DNA from: MGBC163016 sp964462135
Lineage (GTDB): Bacteria > Actinomycetota > Coriobacteriia > Coriobacteriales > Eggerthellaceae
Direction of reading: 5' to 3'
DNA length: 64,000 nt
Assembly (NCBI GenBank): GCA_964462135.1
Contig: CAYWWK010000002.1
Span: 60,094 to 124,093 of the forward strand
Shown here piece by piece: positions 17,556-26,227 of this stretch; positions within the stretch are counted from its first letter, which is position 1, and each line of letters opens with the position of its first letter. The notes under the pieces were generated by a model. It saw only the letters and a program-made list of their open reading frames with translations. It ran no database searches and was not told where the DNA came from. The position numbers and the translations under genes are program-made.

Positions 17556-17644
17556 TGGTGTCGGAGGCGGGATTTGAACCCGCACACCCGATATGTGGGC
17601 ACTAGCACCTCAAGCTAGCGTGTCTGCCGTTCCACCACTCCGAC
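17556..17644 (-). tRNA. tRNA-Leu (anticodon GAG)
   Basis: Class II tRNA of 89 bases with a long variable arm. Acceptor stem GTCGGAG/CTCCGAC, anticodon stem CTAGC/GCTAG with loop TTGAGGT, T-loop TTCAAAT, CCA encoded. Lies between the terminator hairpin and secG, all on the minus strand. Confidence 0.95.
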
Positions 17645-17700
17645 AATTCAAAAGCGTTGTTAATTCTAACAGAACACAGCGCTATATCAAGAACAAAATC

Positions 17701-17958
17701 CTAATTTGTGGAAATACTTCCGTGAGGAAAGATGATCATCAAGACTATGAGCGAGACCAAGAATACGATCGCACATATGATGGTTATCCTATCAAGGTTC
17801 TTCTCTATGATGCTGGTACCGGTTTGAGTCGAATACATAGAGCTTGCGATAGCATCTGAGATACCTGTTCCCTTGCCGGAATGCATGAGGATGAATATGA
17901 TGAGCCCTACTCCTGACAGGAACAGCAGAACTAAGAATATGATCACTAAAGGTGTCAA
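17701..17958 (-). CDS. secG: Preprotein translocase subunit SecG
   Basis: 85 residues, two membrane segments (about 3-24 and 56-78) with the conserved SecG loop MHSGKGTGISDA between them. It assists SecYE-dependent protein export. Last gene of the gap-pgk-tpiA-gpmI-secG unit; in many Gram-positive bacteria secG follows the glycolytic genes in the same way. A weak stem with TTTTG follows its stop inside the gap before tRNA-Leu. Confidence 0.92.
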   Translation of the reverse strand: MTPLVIIFLVLLFLSGVGLIIFILMHSGKGTGISDAIASSMYSTQTGTSIIEKNLDRITIICAIVFLVSLIVLMIIFPHGSISTN

Positions 17959-18028
17959 GATTTCACGCTTCTTTCAAAGATGGATCCAAAATCAGCATAG
18001 CAAATCATAGATTATAAACGTATGGGCA

Positions 18029-19570
18029 TCATCGCGCAAGAAGGTTCTCGCCAGTCATCTCAGGGGGAACGGGAAGGCCTATCGCACTCAATAGCGTCGG
18101 TGCGATATCGGCGAGCTTGCCATCCTTTCCGCTAAGATGGATGTCCTTATCGCTTCCGTTCACCACTATGAATGGCACAGAAGCGGTGGTATGAGCCGTA
18201 TGAGGCGAACCATCATCTGACAACATCTTATCCGCATTGCCGTGATCTGCTGTTATGAGCACGATACCGCCCTTATCCATCATGGCATCCACAACGGATC
18301 CAACCCCTCTATCAACAGCTTCAACCGCGGCTACGGCAGCAGGGATGCTTCCCGTATGACCCACCATATCGCAATTGGCGAAGTTCACGATATACACATC
18401 GGCTTCGTTTTCCTTGATGGATCGCACCAAAGAAGAGGCGACTTCAGGTTCGCTCATCTCAGGCTTGAGATCGTACGTCGCTACCTTTGGAGAGGCTATC
18501 AAGGTGCGCTTCTCTCCCGGCTTCTCCTCCTCGACACCGCCGTTCAAGAAGAAAGTGACATGCGCATACTTCTCTGTCTCAGCAATATGCAACTGGCTCA
18601 AGCCTTCCTCAGCAAGAACATCTGCAAGGATGTGATCGGGGAATTCCTTCGGGAAAGCCACAGGGGCATCGATCGTCGGATCGTACTCGGTAAGGCAGAC
18701 GAATTCGACATCAGGCCTCATCCCTCGATCGAAATGATCGAAGTCCTCATCCACGATCGCTCTGGTTATCTCGCGCGCTCTGTCGGGTCTGAAGTTGAAG
18801 AAGACGACGGCATCCCCATCCTGAACCCCATCGGCATAGAAGCTTACAGGCTCCACGAATTCATCGGTGATATCTTTAGAATATGAGAGCTCGACCGCAT
18901 CGGCAGGATCTGAAGCAGAGATATCCGATGGATGGATGATGGCATCGTATGCTCGCTCGACCCTTTCCCATCGGTTGTCCCTATCCATCGCATAATAGCG
19001 CCCCATGATAGATGCGATCCTAAGGTCGCAGTCGGGATATCGCTCGGACATCTCCTCGATCTTTGACATCAGCTCTTGAACATAGCCCTTACCGCTCTTA
19101 GGAGGGACATCCCGTCCATCTAAGAAGCAATGGATGCGTATCTTCTTCACACCTTCTTTCAAGGCGAAGGTCATAAGAGCGAAAAGATGCTCATTGGAAG
19201 AGTGGACGCCTCCATCGCTCAAGAGCCCCATGAGATGCAAGGCCGATCCGTCTTTCTTAACCTTTTGGAATGCTGAGAGCAGCACGGGATTCGACTCTAT
19301 CTCGCCTGTACGGCATGCTCGGTTGATCCTTGAGAGTTCTTGGTGGACTATCCTTCCAGCGCCGATATTCAAATGCCCTACCTCGGAGTTTCCCATCTGT
19401 CCATCGGGAAGTCCAACATCTGCACCGGAAGCTTGAAGCTTCACCCATTCATTTCGAGCGAAAAGGTCATCCAAAGCAGGTGTTCTTGCAATGGATATGG
19501 CATTGCCCTGCCCCGGCTCATCCAAGCCGAACCCATCCATTATTACAAGGCAGGCCGGAAGGGAGAGCAT
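18029..19570 (-). CDS. gpmI: 2,3-bisphosphoglycerate-independent phosphoglycerate mutase
   Basis: 513 residues from the ATG at 19570. It interconverts 3- and 2-phosphoglycerate in glycolysis using two metal ions. The N-terminal DGFG motif, the catalytic serine in GNSEVGH, the HSSNEHL and DGRD motifs, and the C-terminal ADHGNAD are present. With this start the catalytic serine is residue 62, as in the Bacillus enzyme. An upstream ATG at 19612 adds 14 residues that do not fit the family, though it has a passable AGGA site. Part of the glycolysis operon. Confidence 0.93.
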   Translation of the reverse strand: MLSLPACLVIMDGFGLDEPGQGNAISIARTPALDDLFARNEWVKLQASGADVGLPDGQMGNSEVGHLNIGAGRIVHQELSRINRACRTGEIESNPVLLSAFQKVKKDGSALHLMGLLSDGGVHSSNEHLFALMTFALKEGVKKIRIHCFLDGRDVPPKSGKGYVQELMSKIEEMSERYPDCDLRIASIMGRYYAMDRDNRWERVERAYDAIIHPSDISASDPADAVELSYSKDITDEFVEPVSFYADGVQDGDAVVFFNFRPDRAREITRAIVDEDFDHFDRGMRPDVEFVCLTEYDPTIDAPVAFPKEFPDHILADVLAEEGLSQLHIAETEKYAHVTFFLNGGVEEEKPGEKRTLIASPKVATYDLKPEMSEPEVASSLVRSIKENEADVYIVNFANCDMVGHTGSIPAAVAAVEAVDRGVGSVVDAMMDKGGIVLITADHGNADKMLSDDGSPHTAHTTASVPFIVVNGSDKDIHLSGKDGKLADIAPTLLSAIGLPVPPEMTGENLLAR

Positions 19571-19657
19571 CGACTTGTCTTCGCGCTCTTCAAAGCATCT
19601 TCGTGAGTCCATGAAGCGATCCTAATCGATATTGTTCTCGTTGAGATATCTAAGCTC

Positions 19658-20437
19658 TTACAGGGCTTCCTTGATGATCCCGATAAAAGAGGCGGCTTTG
19701 AGGGAAGCACCTCCGATAAGCCCTCCATCGATATTGGGCTGCTCCATCAAAACTGCCGCATTGCCCTCGTTCATGGATCCGCCATAAAGGATCCTCATGG
19801 ACTCGGCAAGATCCGATCCATACAGATCCGAGACGGTGCTACGGATAGAGGCACAAACCTCCTCTGCTTGCTCGGGAGTAGCGGTACGTCCGGTACCGAT
19901 GGCCCAAGTAGGCTCGTAAGCGATGACCGCGTGCTTCGCTTCATCTGTACTGACATCGGCGAATGCCGCCCTGATCTCGGCCTCGACAAACTCGAGATAC
20001 GTTCCCTCATCACGAACTGCAAGCGATTCCCCTACACAGATGATGGGAGATATGACGTTATGTTCTTCGCTGAGCAACGCTTTCACTTTGAGATTGACAT
20101 CTTCGTTCGTCTCGCCGAACAGCTGCCTGCGCTCGGAATGTCCGACTATGCAGTACTTGCACCCGATCTCCTTGATCATCGGCACGGAGATCTCACCTGT
20201 GAAGGCGCCTTTAGGCTCCCAATACACATTCTGCGCGCCTACGGCGATCTTGGTCTTGTCGAATTCGAACACCGTTTTGACCGGTTTCAGATCCACATAG
20301 GGAGGACACACCGCAACATCGACCTTATCCGCCCAATCGGACTCGAATTCGTTGGAGATCTCCTGAGACAACACGACGGCCTCGCCTATCGTGTTGTTCA
20401 TCTTCCAGTTTCCAGCAATCAGAGGTTTACGTGCCAT
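19658..20437 (-). CDS. tpiA: Triosephosphate isomerase
   Basis: 259 residues. It interconverts dihydroxyacetone phosphate and glyceraldehyde-3-phosphate. N-terminal GNWKMN with the catalytic lysine region, the catalytic histidine in GHSERR, and the catalytic glutamate in YEPTWAIGTG are visible; the phosphate-binding YGGSMNEGN and GGASLKA end the chain. Between pgk and gpmI in the glycolysis unit, with a GAGGATGAT site before the ATG. Confidence 0.95.
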   Translation of the reverse strand: MARKPLIAGNWKMNNTIGEAVVLSQEISNEFESDWADKVDVAVCPPYVDLKPVKTVFEFDKTKIAVGAQNVYWEPKGAFTGEISVPMIKEIGCKYCIVGHSERRQLFGETNEDVNLKVKALLSEEHNVISPIICVGESLAVRDEGTYLEFVEAEIRAAFADVSTDEAKHAVIAYEPTWAIGTGRTATPEQAEEVCASIRSTVSDLYGSDLAESMRILYGGSMNEGNAAVLMEQPNIDGGLIGGASLKAASFIGIIKEAL

Positions 20438-20486
20438 ATCATCCTCGTCCTTTCAAATGTCCAAATGAAGAATGTCGAATCCGACC

Positions 20487-21668
20487 TTACTTCAGCGCCT
20501 CGACTCCGGGCAGCGCCTTGCCTTCGACAAGCTCCATCGATGCACCGCCACCTGTCGAGATGAATGTCATCCTGTCAGCCAATCCGAATTTGTTCACCGC
20601 CGCAACAGAGTCCCCTCCGCCTATTATCGTATCAGCATCCGAATCAGCTACGGATTCAGCAACGCCCAGCGTTCCAGTCTCAAAGGGTTTCATCTCGAAG
20701 ACCCCCATAGGACCGTTCCAGAAAACGCTTGCGGCATCGGATATCGCGCTCGCATAGAGATCGACGGTCTTAGGCCCGATATCAAGACCCATCATATCCG
20801 CAGGTATGGAATCTATGGAAACGATCTTGGTCTGAGCATCTTCATCTATCGCATCGGCGACCACGACATCCACAGGAAGAAGAAGATCGACCCCGTTGGC
20901 CTTGGCCTTGTCCAGCATGCGCTTAGCCTCATCGACCCAGTCGTCCTCTTTCAAGGATCGACCGACGTCATGGCCTTGTGCAAGGAGAAACGTGAAGCAC
21001 ATCGCACCGCCGATGATGAGCGTATCCGCCTTATCGAGAAGAGCATCTATCACCTTGATCTTGTCAGAGACCTTCGAACCACCGAGTATGGCGACAAAAG
21101 GACGCTTCGGTTCATCGAGCATCGATGTTAGGGTATCAACCTCTTTTTGCATGAGATAGCCAGCATAGGATGGAAGGTATTCAGCAACACCGGCGGTGGA
21201 GGCATGCGCCCTATGCGCCGTTCCGAATGCGTCGTTCACGTAAGCATCGGCAAGAGAAGCTAACATACGAGCGAATTCAGGATCGTTCTTCTTCTCTCTG
21301 GCATCGAAGCGGATATTCTCGAGCATGACGATATCCCCATCCGCCATCGCATCGATCACCTCTTGCGTGCCTTCGCCGACGATATCCGTGCTCAACACTA
21401 TATCCTTGCCCAAAAGCTCCTGGAGCCTGCGGGCAACTGGATCTAAGCTGAATTCTTCTTCGAAGCCGGTTCCGGAAGGTCGCCCACGATGGCTTACCAA
21501 TATCACCTTAGCACCTTCAGCTGTAAGCTTCTCGATAGTTGGAAGCGCTGCTCTTATACGGGTATCATCGGTTACGATGCCGTCCTTCACAGGTGCATTG
21601 AAATCGACTCGCACCAAGACCTTCTTGCCGCGTGCATCCAGGTCATCGATGCTCTTTATCTTCGACAT
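20487..21668 (-). CDS. pgk: Phosphoglycerate kinase
   Basis: 393 residues, the normal length. It makes ATP from 1,3-bisphosphoglycerate. Visible motifs are LVRVDFNAPV at the start, HRGRPSG, the ALLGGSKVSDKI-type hinge and the C-terminal GGGDSVAA nucleotide loop. Start preceded by GAGAGG. The 255 bases between pgk and gap hold no gene I can see. Confidence 0.95.
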   Translation of the reverse strand: MSKIKSIDDLDARGKKVLVRVDFNAPVKDGIVTDDTRIRAALPTIEKLTAEGAKVILVSHRGRPSGTGFEEEFSLDPVARRLQELLGKDIVLSTDIVGEGTQEVIDAMADGDIVMLENIRFDAREKKNDPEFARMLASLADAYVNDAFGTAHRAHASTAGVAEYLPSYAGYLMQKEVDTLTSMLDEPKRPFVAILGGSKVSDKIKVIDALLDKADTLIIGGAMCFTFLLAQGHDVGRSLKEDDWVDEAKRMLDKAKANGVDLLLPVDVVVADAIDEDAQTKIVSIDSIPADMMGLDIGPKTVDLYASAISDAASVFWNGPMGVFEMKPFETGTLGVAESVADSDADTIIGGGDSVAAVNKFGLADRMTFISTGGGASMELVEGKALPGVEALK

Positions 21669-21923
21669 GGGTTTTCCTCTCTACAGTGGAACGGAATGGA
21701 TTCAAGCAGAAGATGCATCCTAAGATCGGCCGCGCCCTCAGTGAAGATCGCGCATCAAGATCAACGAGGTTGCAGCCGATACCTGCGTTTGCTCCGGCTT
21801 TGGCCTGAATGAGCTTCATAGCTCGATAAGGTCAAAGCAAGGGGAGACGGCCGTGATGGTCGCGGCGCAAAGCCACTCCCTTCAGACAGCACGATATCCG
21901 GATGTTCTTCGGATGCTTTGATC

Positions 21924-22925
21924 TTAGAGCATTATCTTCGCAAGATCCTTGACGCGGTTGGAGTAACCCCACTCGTTGTCATACCAAGAGATGCATTTCA
22001 CGAAGTTTCCCTCGCCTCCAAGCACCATCGTGAGTTTGGAATCGAACACAGAAGATGCCGGGTTGCCGACGATGTCGATGGATACCAGCGGATCTTCGGT
22101 TTACTCGAGTATGCCCTTCAAAGGCCCTTCGGCTGCAGCCTTCATCGCAGCGTTGATCTCATCCACGCTGACCTCACGCTCGAGCTCTACGGTCAGATCG
22201 ACCATCGAACCGTCAGGCGTGGGAACGCGGGTGGCGAAGCCGTCGAGTTTACCCTTGAGCTCAGGAAGGACAAGGGCCACAGCACGTGCAGCACCTGTTG
22301 TAGTTGGGATCATGGACATCGCCGCAGCACGCGCACGACGCAGATCCTTATGAGGAAGATCCAATATCTTCTGATCGTTCGTATAAGCATGGATGGTGTT
22401 CATGAAACCGCGCTTGATGCCGAAGTTGTCCACGAGAACCTTGGCGAACGGAGCCAAGCAGTTCGTGGTGCATGATGCATTTGAGACGATGTTGTCGGTC
22501 TCTTTGTTGTAGGTGTCATCATTCACACCCATGACGATGGTCGCATCGACATTCTTTCCTGGCGCGGAGATGATGACCTTCTTCGCACCTGCCTCAAGAT
22601 GAGCCTTCGCTTTCTCGCCATCGGTGAAGAATCCGGTGGACTCCACGACGATATCGACGCCCAGCTCACCCCAAGGGAGCAAAGCAGGATCCTTCTGCGA
22701 CAACACGAGCGTTTTCTGGCCATCGGCGATGAAGCCATCCTCGACAACCTTTACCTCTTCGAACATCCTGCGATGAACGGAGTCATACTTCAGAAGATGA
22801 GCCATCGTCGGGATATCCCCGAGATCGTTGATCGCCACCACTTCGAGATCGGGGTCGTTGAACATCGCCCTATAGACCAAACGACCGATTCTTCCGAAAC
22901 CGTTGATTCCGACTTTGATTGCCAT
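21924..22925 (-). pseudogene. gap: Glyceraldehyde-3-phosphate dehydrogenase, interrupted by an in-frame TAA
   Basis: Reading the minus strand from the ATG at 22925 (GGAG site 7 bases before) gives a normal type I GAPDH: NAD fold GINGFGRIGR, catalytic C152 in SNASCTTNC, and the central HAYTNDQ. Codon 275 (22101-22103) is TAA where the family has Tyr (GILE-Y-TEDPLVS). Downstream in the same frame the rest of the enzyme continues intact for 58 codons, with DNEWGYSNRV and a normal stop at 21924, giving a total of 333 residues, exactly family length. Either a base error in the draft, a real nonsense mutation, or rare readthrough. The enzyme is central to glycolysis, so an error is quite possible. 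Confidence 0.9.
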
Positions 22926-23086
22926 TCTCTGACTCCAATCGATAGATTTTCTTATGACAATATCACGACAAAAGGATAACACTCAAAGAGGCCGTTAGGA
23001 TGCGGAATCGATAAACGAATATGCAACAGATCGACGTTCCAAGATGCGCTCTGATGGGATGGAGCATCCCTTCAAGAAAGGGCGAT

Positions 23087-24016
23087 CTACCGATCGTCTG
23101 CCACCATGGCCTCGAGCCTGCGAACGCGATGGTTCATCGCCGACTTGGAAAGGGGTGGATCGAGTTTGCTTCCGAGCTCTTTCAACGAGGCATCCGGATA
23201 TTTGACCCTAAGACGAATGAACTCCTGCAATGCAGGAGGAAGGCTCTCTATATCGTGATCCTGGAGGACCTGCCTAATCATGAAGAGCTGCTCGACCGCC
23301 GCTTTCGTGGACTTCTGCTGGTTAGCCAACTCCGCATTGATCATGCGATTGACATCGTTTCTGACCGACTTGACAACGCGCTCCTCCTCCAAGGCGCAGG
23401 CACAATGATGGGCGCCCGTGAATGCGAGGAACTCCAAGATGGAGGTGCCGCTCTTGAGATAGATCATATAGGAGTTCCTGCGCTGCATCATCTTCGCATT
23501 GATCCCCTTGTCTGCCATGAGGGATATGATATCCCGCGCAAGCTCCTCGGTCTCGACGATCATCTCGAAATGGAAATCGCTCTTGGGATTGGATATGAAT
23601 CCGGAACCTAGGAATGCCCCCCGAAGATATGCTGCGCTGCAGCAGTTCTTGGCAACGAGGGATGGCTCTATGCCCATGCGAAGGCCACCCTCATCGGTTA
23701 TGATGCCCATATCCCGCAAAGCTGGCGCCAACCCCTTCTGCACCGGTATCTCTATCAGGTAGTTCGGCGTCTTGTGAAGGATGGATCTTCTGGCCGTGAG
23801 CTCGGTCTTCAATTCGTATAGGGAATGCAGCAATCGTATGATGAGACGTCCGACCGAGGCCGAATCCGTGGCTATCTCGACCCTGTATTTCCCAGGCCCG
23901 CTCAAGAAGAGCGTTCCCTCTATGCGAACCAATGCAGCAAGCGTTGCTTTCTCGCAGTGCGTACACTCGGGTTCAACATGCGATAGCTCTTCTCTGACCT
24001 CGGAAGTGAATGACAT
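23087..24016 (-). CDS. whiA: DNA-binding protein WhiA
   Basis: 309 residues. N-terminal homing-endonuclease-like domain without the catalytic acidic residues (about 1-190, AYLRGAFLGSGFISNP), and a C-terminal helix-turn-helix (about 220-305, ending SKSAMNHRVRRLEAM). WhiA is a transcription factor for cell division and sporulation in actinobacteria and a nucleoid-associated protein elsewhere. It directly follows yvcK and rapZ, the conserved order in this phylum. Confidence 0.95.
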   Translation of the reverse strand: MSFTSEVREELSHVEPECTHCEKATLAALVRIEGTLFLSGPGKYRVEIATDSASVGRLIIRLLHSLYELKTELTARRSILHKTPNYLIEIPVQKGLAPALRDMGIITDEGGLRMGIEPSLVAKNCCSAAYLRGAFLGSGFISNPKSDFHFEMIVETEELARDIISLMADKGINAKMMQRRNSYMIYLKSGTSILEFLAFTGAHHCACALEEERVVKSVRNDVNRMINAELANQQKSTKAAVEQLFMIRQVLQDHDIESLPPALQEFIRLRVKYPDASLKELGSKLDPPLSKSAMNHRVRRLEAMVADDR

Positions 24017-24031
24017 CTCGCGCTAGCACCT

Positions 24032-25183
24032 CTAGAGATCGGATCTTCTGGCTTGGATGAGCCGGATGACCTGAAGGATGGCATCTCGGAAAGCCGCCGG
24101 GGAATGCCAAGTGGGGCGCTCGGGATCAACAAGGTTCCTCGATATGACAACGGGTCCTTTAGCTTGTATCTTCAGCATATCCTGATAGCTTATCGCCACA
24201 GGACGGATGCGTCCGGCAAGCCTGGTGTCATCGAAGTCCGATATCGAAGCATGTTCGAGCCTCTCGCCGGAAAGGGCAACGAAGCTTCCTGTCGCCGGAC
24301 TCTCCGCACGAAGCGGCACCGGAGAGTGCACGAGCACGTAATCCACAAGCCCTGACATACCATGATCCAAAAGCGCTTGCACATGCTCTCGCGCAGTGAG
24401 CCCCCATGTCTCTCCTTGCATGTCCGCCAAAGAGCACACGAACACAACGCTTCCTCTGGATCTCCTGATCGCGTTGATGACGCCTGGAACCAAGAGGTTC
24501 GGGATGATGGAAGTGAACAGCGATCCTGGGCCGAGGACTATGAGATCGGCATTCCTTATAGCGCGAAGCGCAGGTCTGTATGGGGTTATCTCGCCAGAAT
24601 CCGATTCCAAGCGCACGGTCTCAAGAGCTGTTCCCGAATGACAGGCAACCGCCTGCCCATCTAGGATGCGCCCATCACGTGTCCTTGCCTTCAAGGTAAC
24701 GTGATCCAAGGTGGATGGGTACACATGGCCTTGGGCATTCACCAATCTCTCACAGATGGATATGGCTTCAGGAAACGAACCGCATGCATCCTCCAAAGCT
24801 GCCAGCATCAGATTCCCCAGAGCGTGATTGTTGGCTATGGAGAACCTGTACTTGAAGGCGCGTACCAAAGGGTCAAGGGGATCATCGGCAAAAGCCGCGA
24901 TGCATTTGCGCACATCGCCCGGAGGGGTCACATCGGCTTCTTCGCGAAGGATGCCCGTGGATCCACCGTCATCTGCCATCGCAACAACGGCATTCGTCTC
25001 TATCCCCAAAGAGAGCAGCGTCCTTATGGAAACGGGAGCGCCAGTGCCTCCACCTATGACAACAGCCCTGAAAGGCTCATCCAGAAGATCATCCAGATCG
25101 CTTGGGGAGTCGAAATCGATCTTCGCGAATGAGGAAGTGGCTGAAGGGTCGATGTTGAAAGCGTTGTTCAGATTGGAAGCCAT
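24032..25183 (-). CDS. yvcK: YvcK family gluconeogenesis factor / UDP-sugar binding protein
   Basis: 383 residues. The N-terminal 38 residues are a variable lead, then VVIGGGTGAPVSI and MADDGGSTGILR, the family signature for nucleotide-sugar binding. YvcK binds UDP-GlcNAc and affects cell wall and carbon metabolism. Between rapZ and whiA. Family assignment is firm; the molecular function here is known only by analogy. Confidence 0.93.
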   Translation of the reverse strand: MASNLNNAFNIDPSATSSFAKIDFDSPSDLDDLLDEPFRAVVIGGGTGAPVSIRTLLSLGIETNAVVAMADDGGSTGILREEADVTPPGDVRKCIAAFADDPLDPLVRAFKYRFSIANNHALGNLMLAALEDACGSFPEAISICERLVNAQGHVYPSTLDHVTLKARTRDGRILDGQAVACHSGTALETVRLESDSGEITPYRPALRAIRNADLIVLGPGSLFTSIIPNLLVPGVINAIRRSRGSVVFVCSLADMQGETWGLTAREHVQALLDHGMSGLVDYVLVHSPVPLRAESPATGSFVALSGERLEHASISDFDDTRLAGRIRPVAISYQDMLKIQAKGPVVISRNLVDPERPTWHSPAAFRDAILQVIRLIQARRSDL

Positions 25184-25192
25184 CGGCTCACC

Positions 25193-26176
25193 CTAGTTAT
25201 CCCTGACATCAGGTGATTCATCATCCAGTGTCGGATCATCCTTGGCCTTCTTCGCCTTGTCCAGATCCCTATGAGCCACCGATACCCTGTAGCCTTTGCT
25301 TTTCAGGTAATCGCCTGTGGACTCCGCGAGCGCAACGGATCTATGCTGGCCGCCGGTACAACCGACCGCTATGGCCAGCTGCTGCTTTCCTTCTGCAACA
25401 TAACCGGGCATGAGGACATCCAGAAGATCGTTCCATCTTTTGCGGAACTCTATGGTCTCATCACGCAGCATGACGAAATCGCGAACGGGAGCATCCAACC
25501 CGGTGAGCCCTCTGAGCTCCGGATCGTAATACGGATTTGGCAAGAAACGCACATCCATGACGAGATCGGCATCGGCTGGCGCACCGTGCTTGAATCCGAA
25601 GGAGTACACGACGACGGACAACCCCTGACGCTCACCACCTGAGCTGAAGAGCGATCTTATCGTGCGACGCAGCTTCTGCGGGAGCATGTCGGTCGTGTTT
25701 ATAACGTGATCGGCAGCATCCCGAACGGACATCATAAGGTTGCGCTCGCGCTGTATGCCTTGGACTATCGTAGAACCTTCGACGCACATGGGATGACGGC
25801 GCCTGCTGGATTTGTACCTGGCAACGAGCCTGTCATCATCTGCATCCAAGAACAGGACCTTGAGGTCTACACCCCGGCTACGGATACGGCTTATCTCATC
25901 CAAAAGCGATGCGAAGTAATCGCCGTTGCGCGCATCGCAAACGATAGCGAGCTTTCTGACCATCGTCTTATCTTCATTGGTGTTGAGCTCTATCAGATCA
26001 TCGATCAGATTGGACGGAAGGTTATCCACGCAGAAATACCCCAGATCCTCGAAGACGTGCATAGCCTCGGTTCTCCCCGCGCCGCTCATTCCCGTTACTA
26101 TGACGACATCGGGCATCTTCCCATCAGCATCGCTTCTCTGATCGACCGAAGCCTCGAATTCAGTGCTATCGCTCAC
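25193..26176 (-). CDS. rapZ: RNase adapter protein RapZ (nucleotide-binding)
   Basis: 327 residues with a P-loop near the N-terminus (VTGMSGAGRTEA; actinobacterial members often have Arg where others have Lys) and the C-terminal RapZ domain (GCTGGQHRSVALAE, FLPNPYYDPELR). The GTG start at 26176 has an AAGGATG site. RapZ binds GlcN6P and guides RNase E on small RNAs in enterics; in actinobacteria the role is less clear. A Lys/Asp-rich tail of 30 residues follows. Coupled with yvcK and whiA. Confidence 0.93.
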   Translation of the reverse strand: MSDSTEFEASVDQRSDADGKMPDVVIVTGMSGAGRTEAMHVFEDLGYFCVDNLPSNLIDDLIELNTNEDKTMVRKLAIVCDARNGDYFASLLDEISRIRSRGVDLKVLFLDADDDRLVARYKSSRRRHPMCVEGSTIVQGIQRERNLMMSVRDAADHVINTTDMLPQKLRRTIRSLFSSGGERQGLSVVVYSFGFKHGAPADADLVMDVRFLPNPYYDPELRGLTGLDAPVRDFVMLRDETIEFRKRWNDLLDVLMPGYVAEGKQQLAIAVGCTGGQHRSVALAESTGDYLKSKGYRVSVAHRDLDKAKKAKDDPTLDDESPDVRDN

Positions 26177-26227
26177 AGGACATCCTTTCCTAGAAGTTCG
26201 ACGGTCATGACCTTCAGCTTGAAAGCA

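Noticed and set aside
22101..22103. Alternative code reading TAA
   Set aside because: TAA is used as an ordinary stop in other genes such as rpmJ and the gap stop itself.
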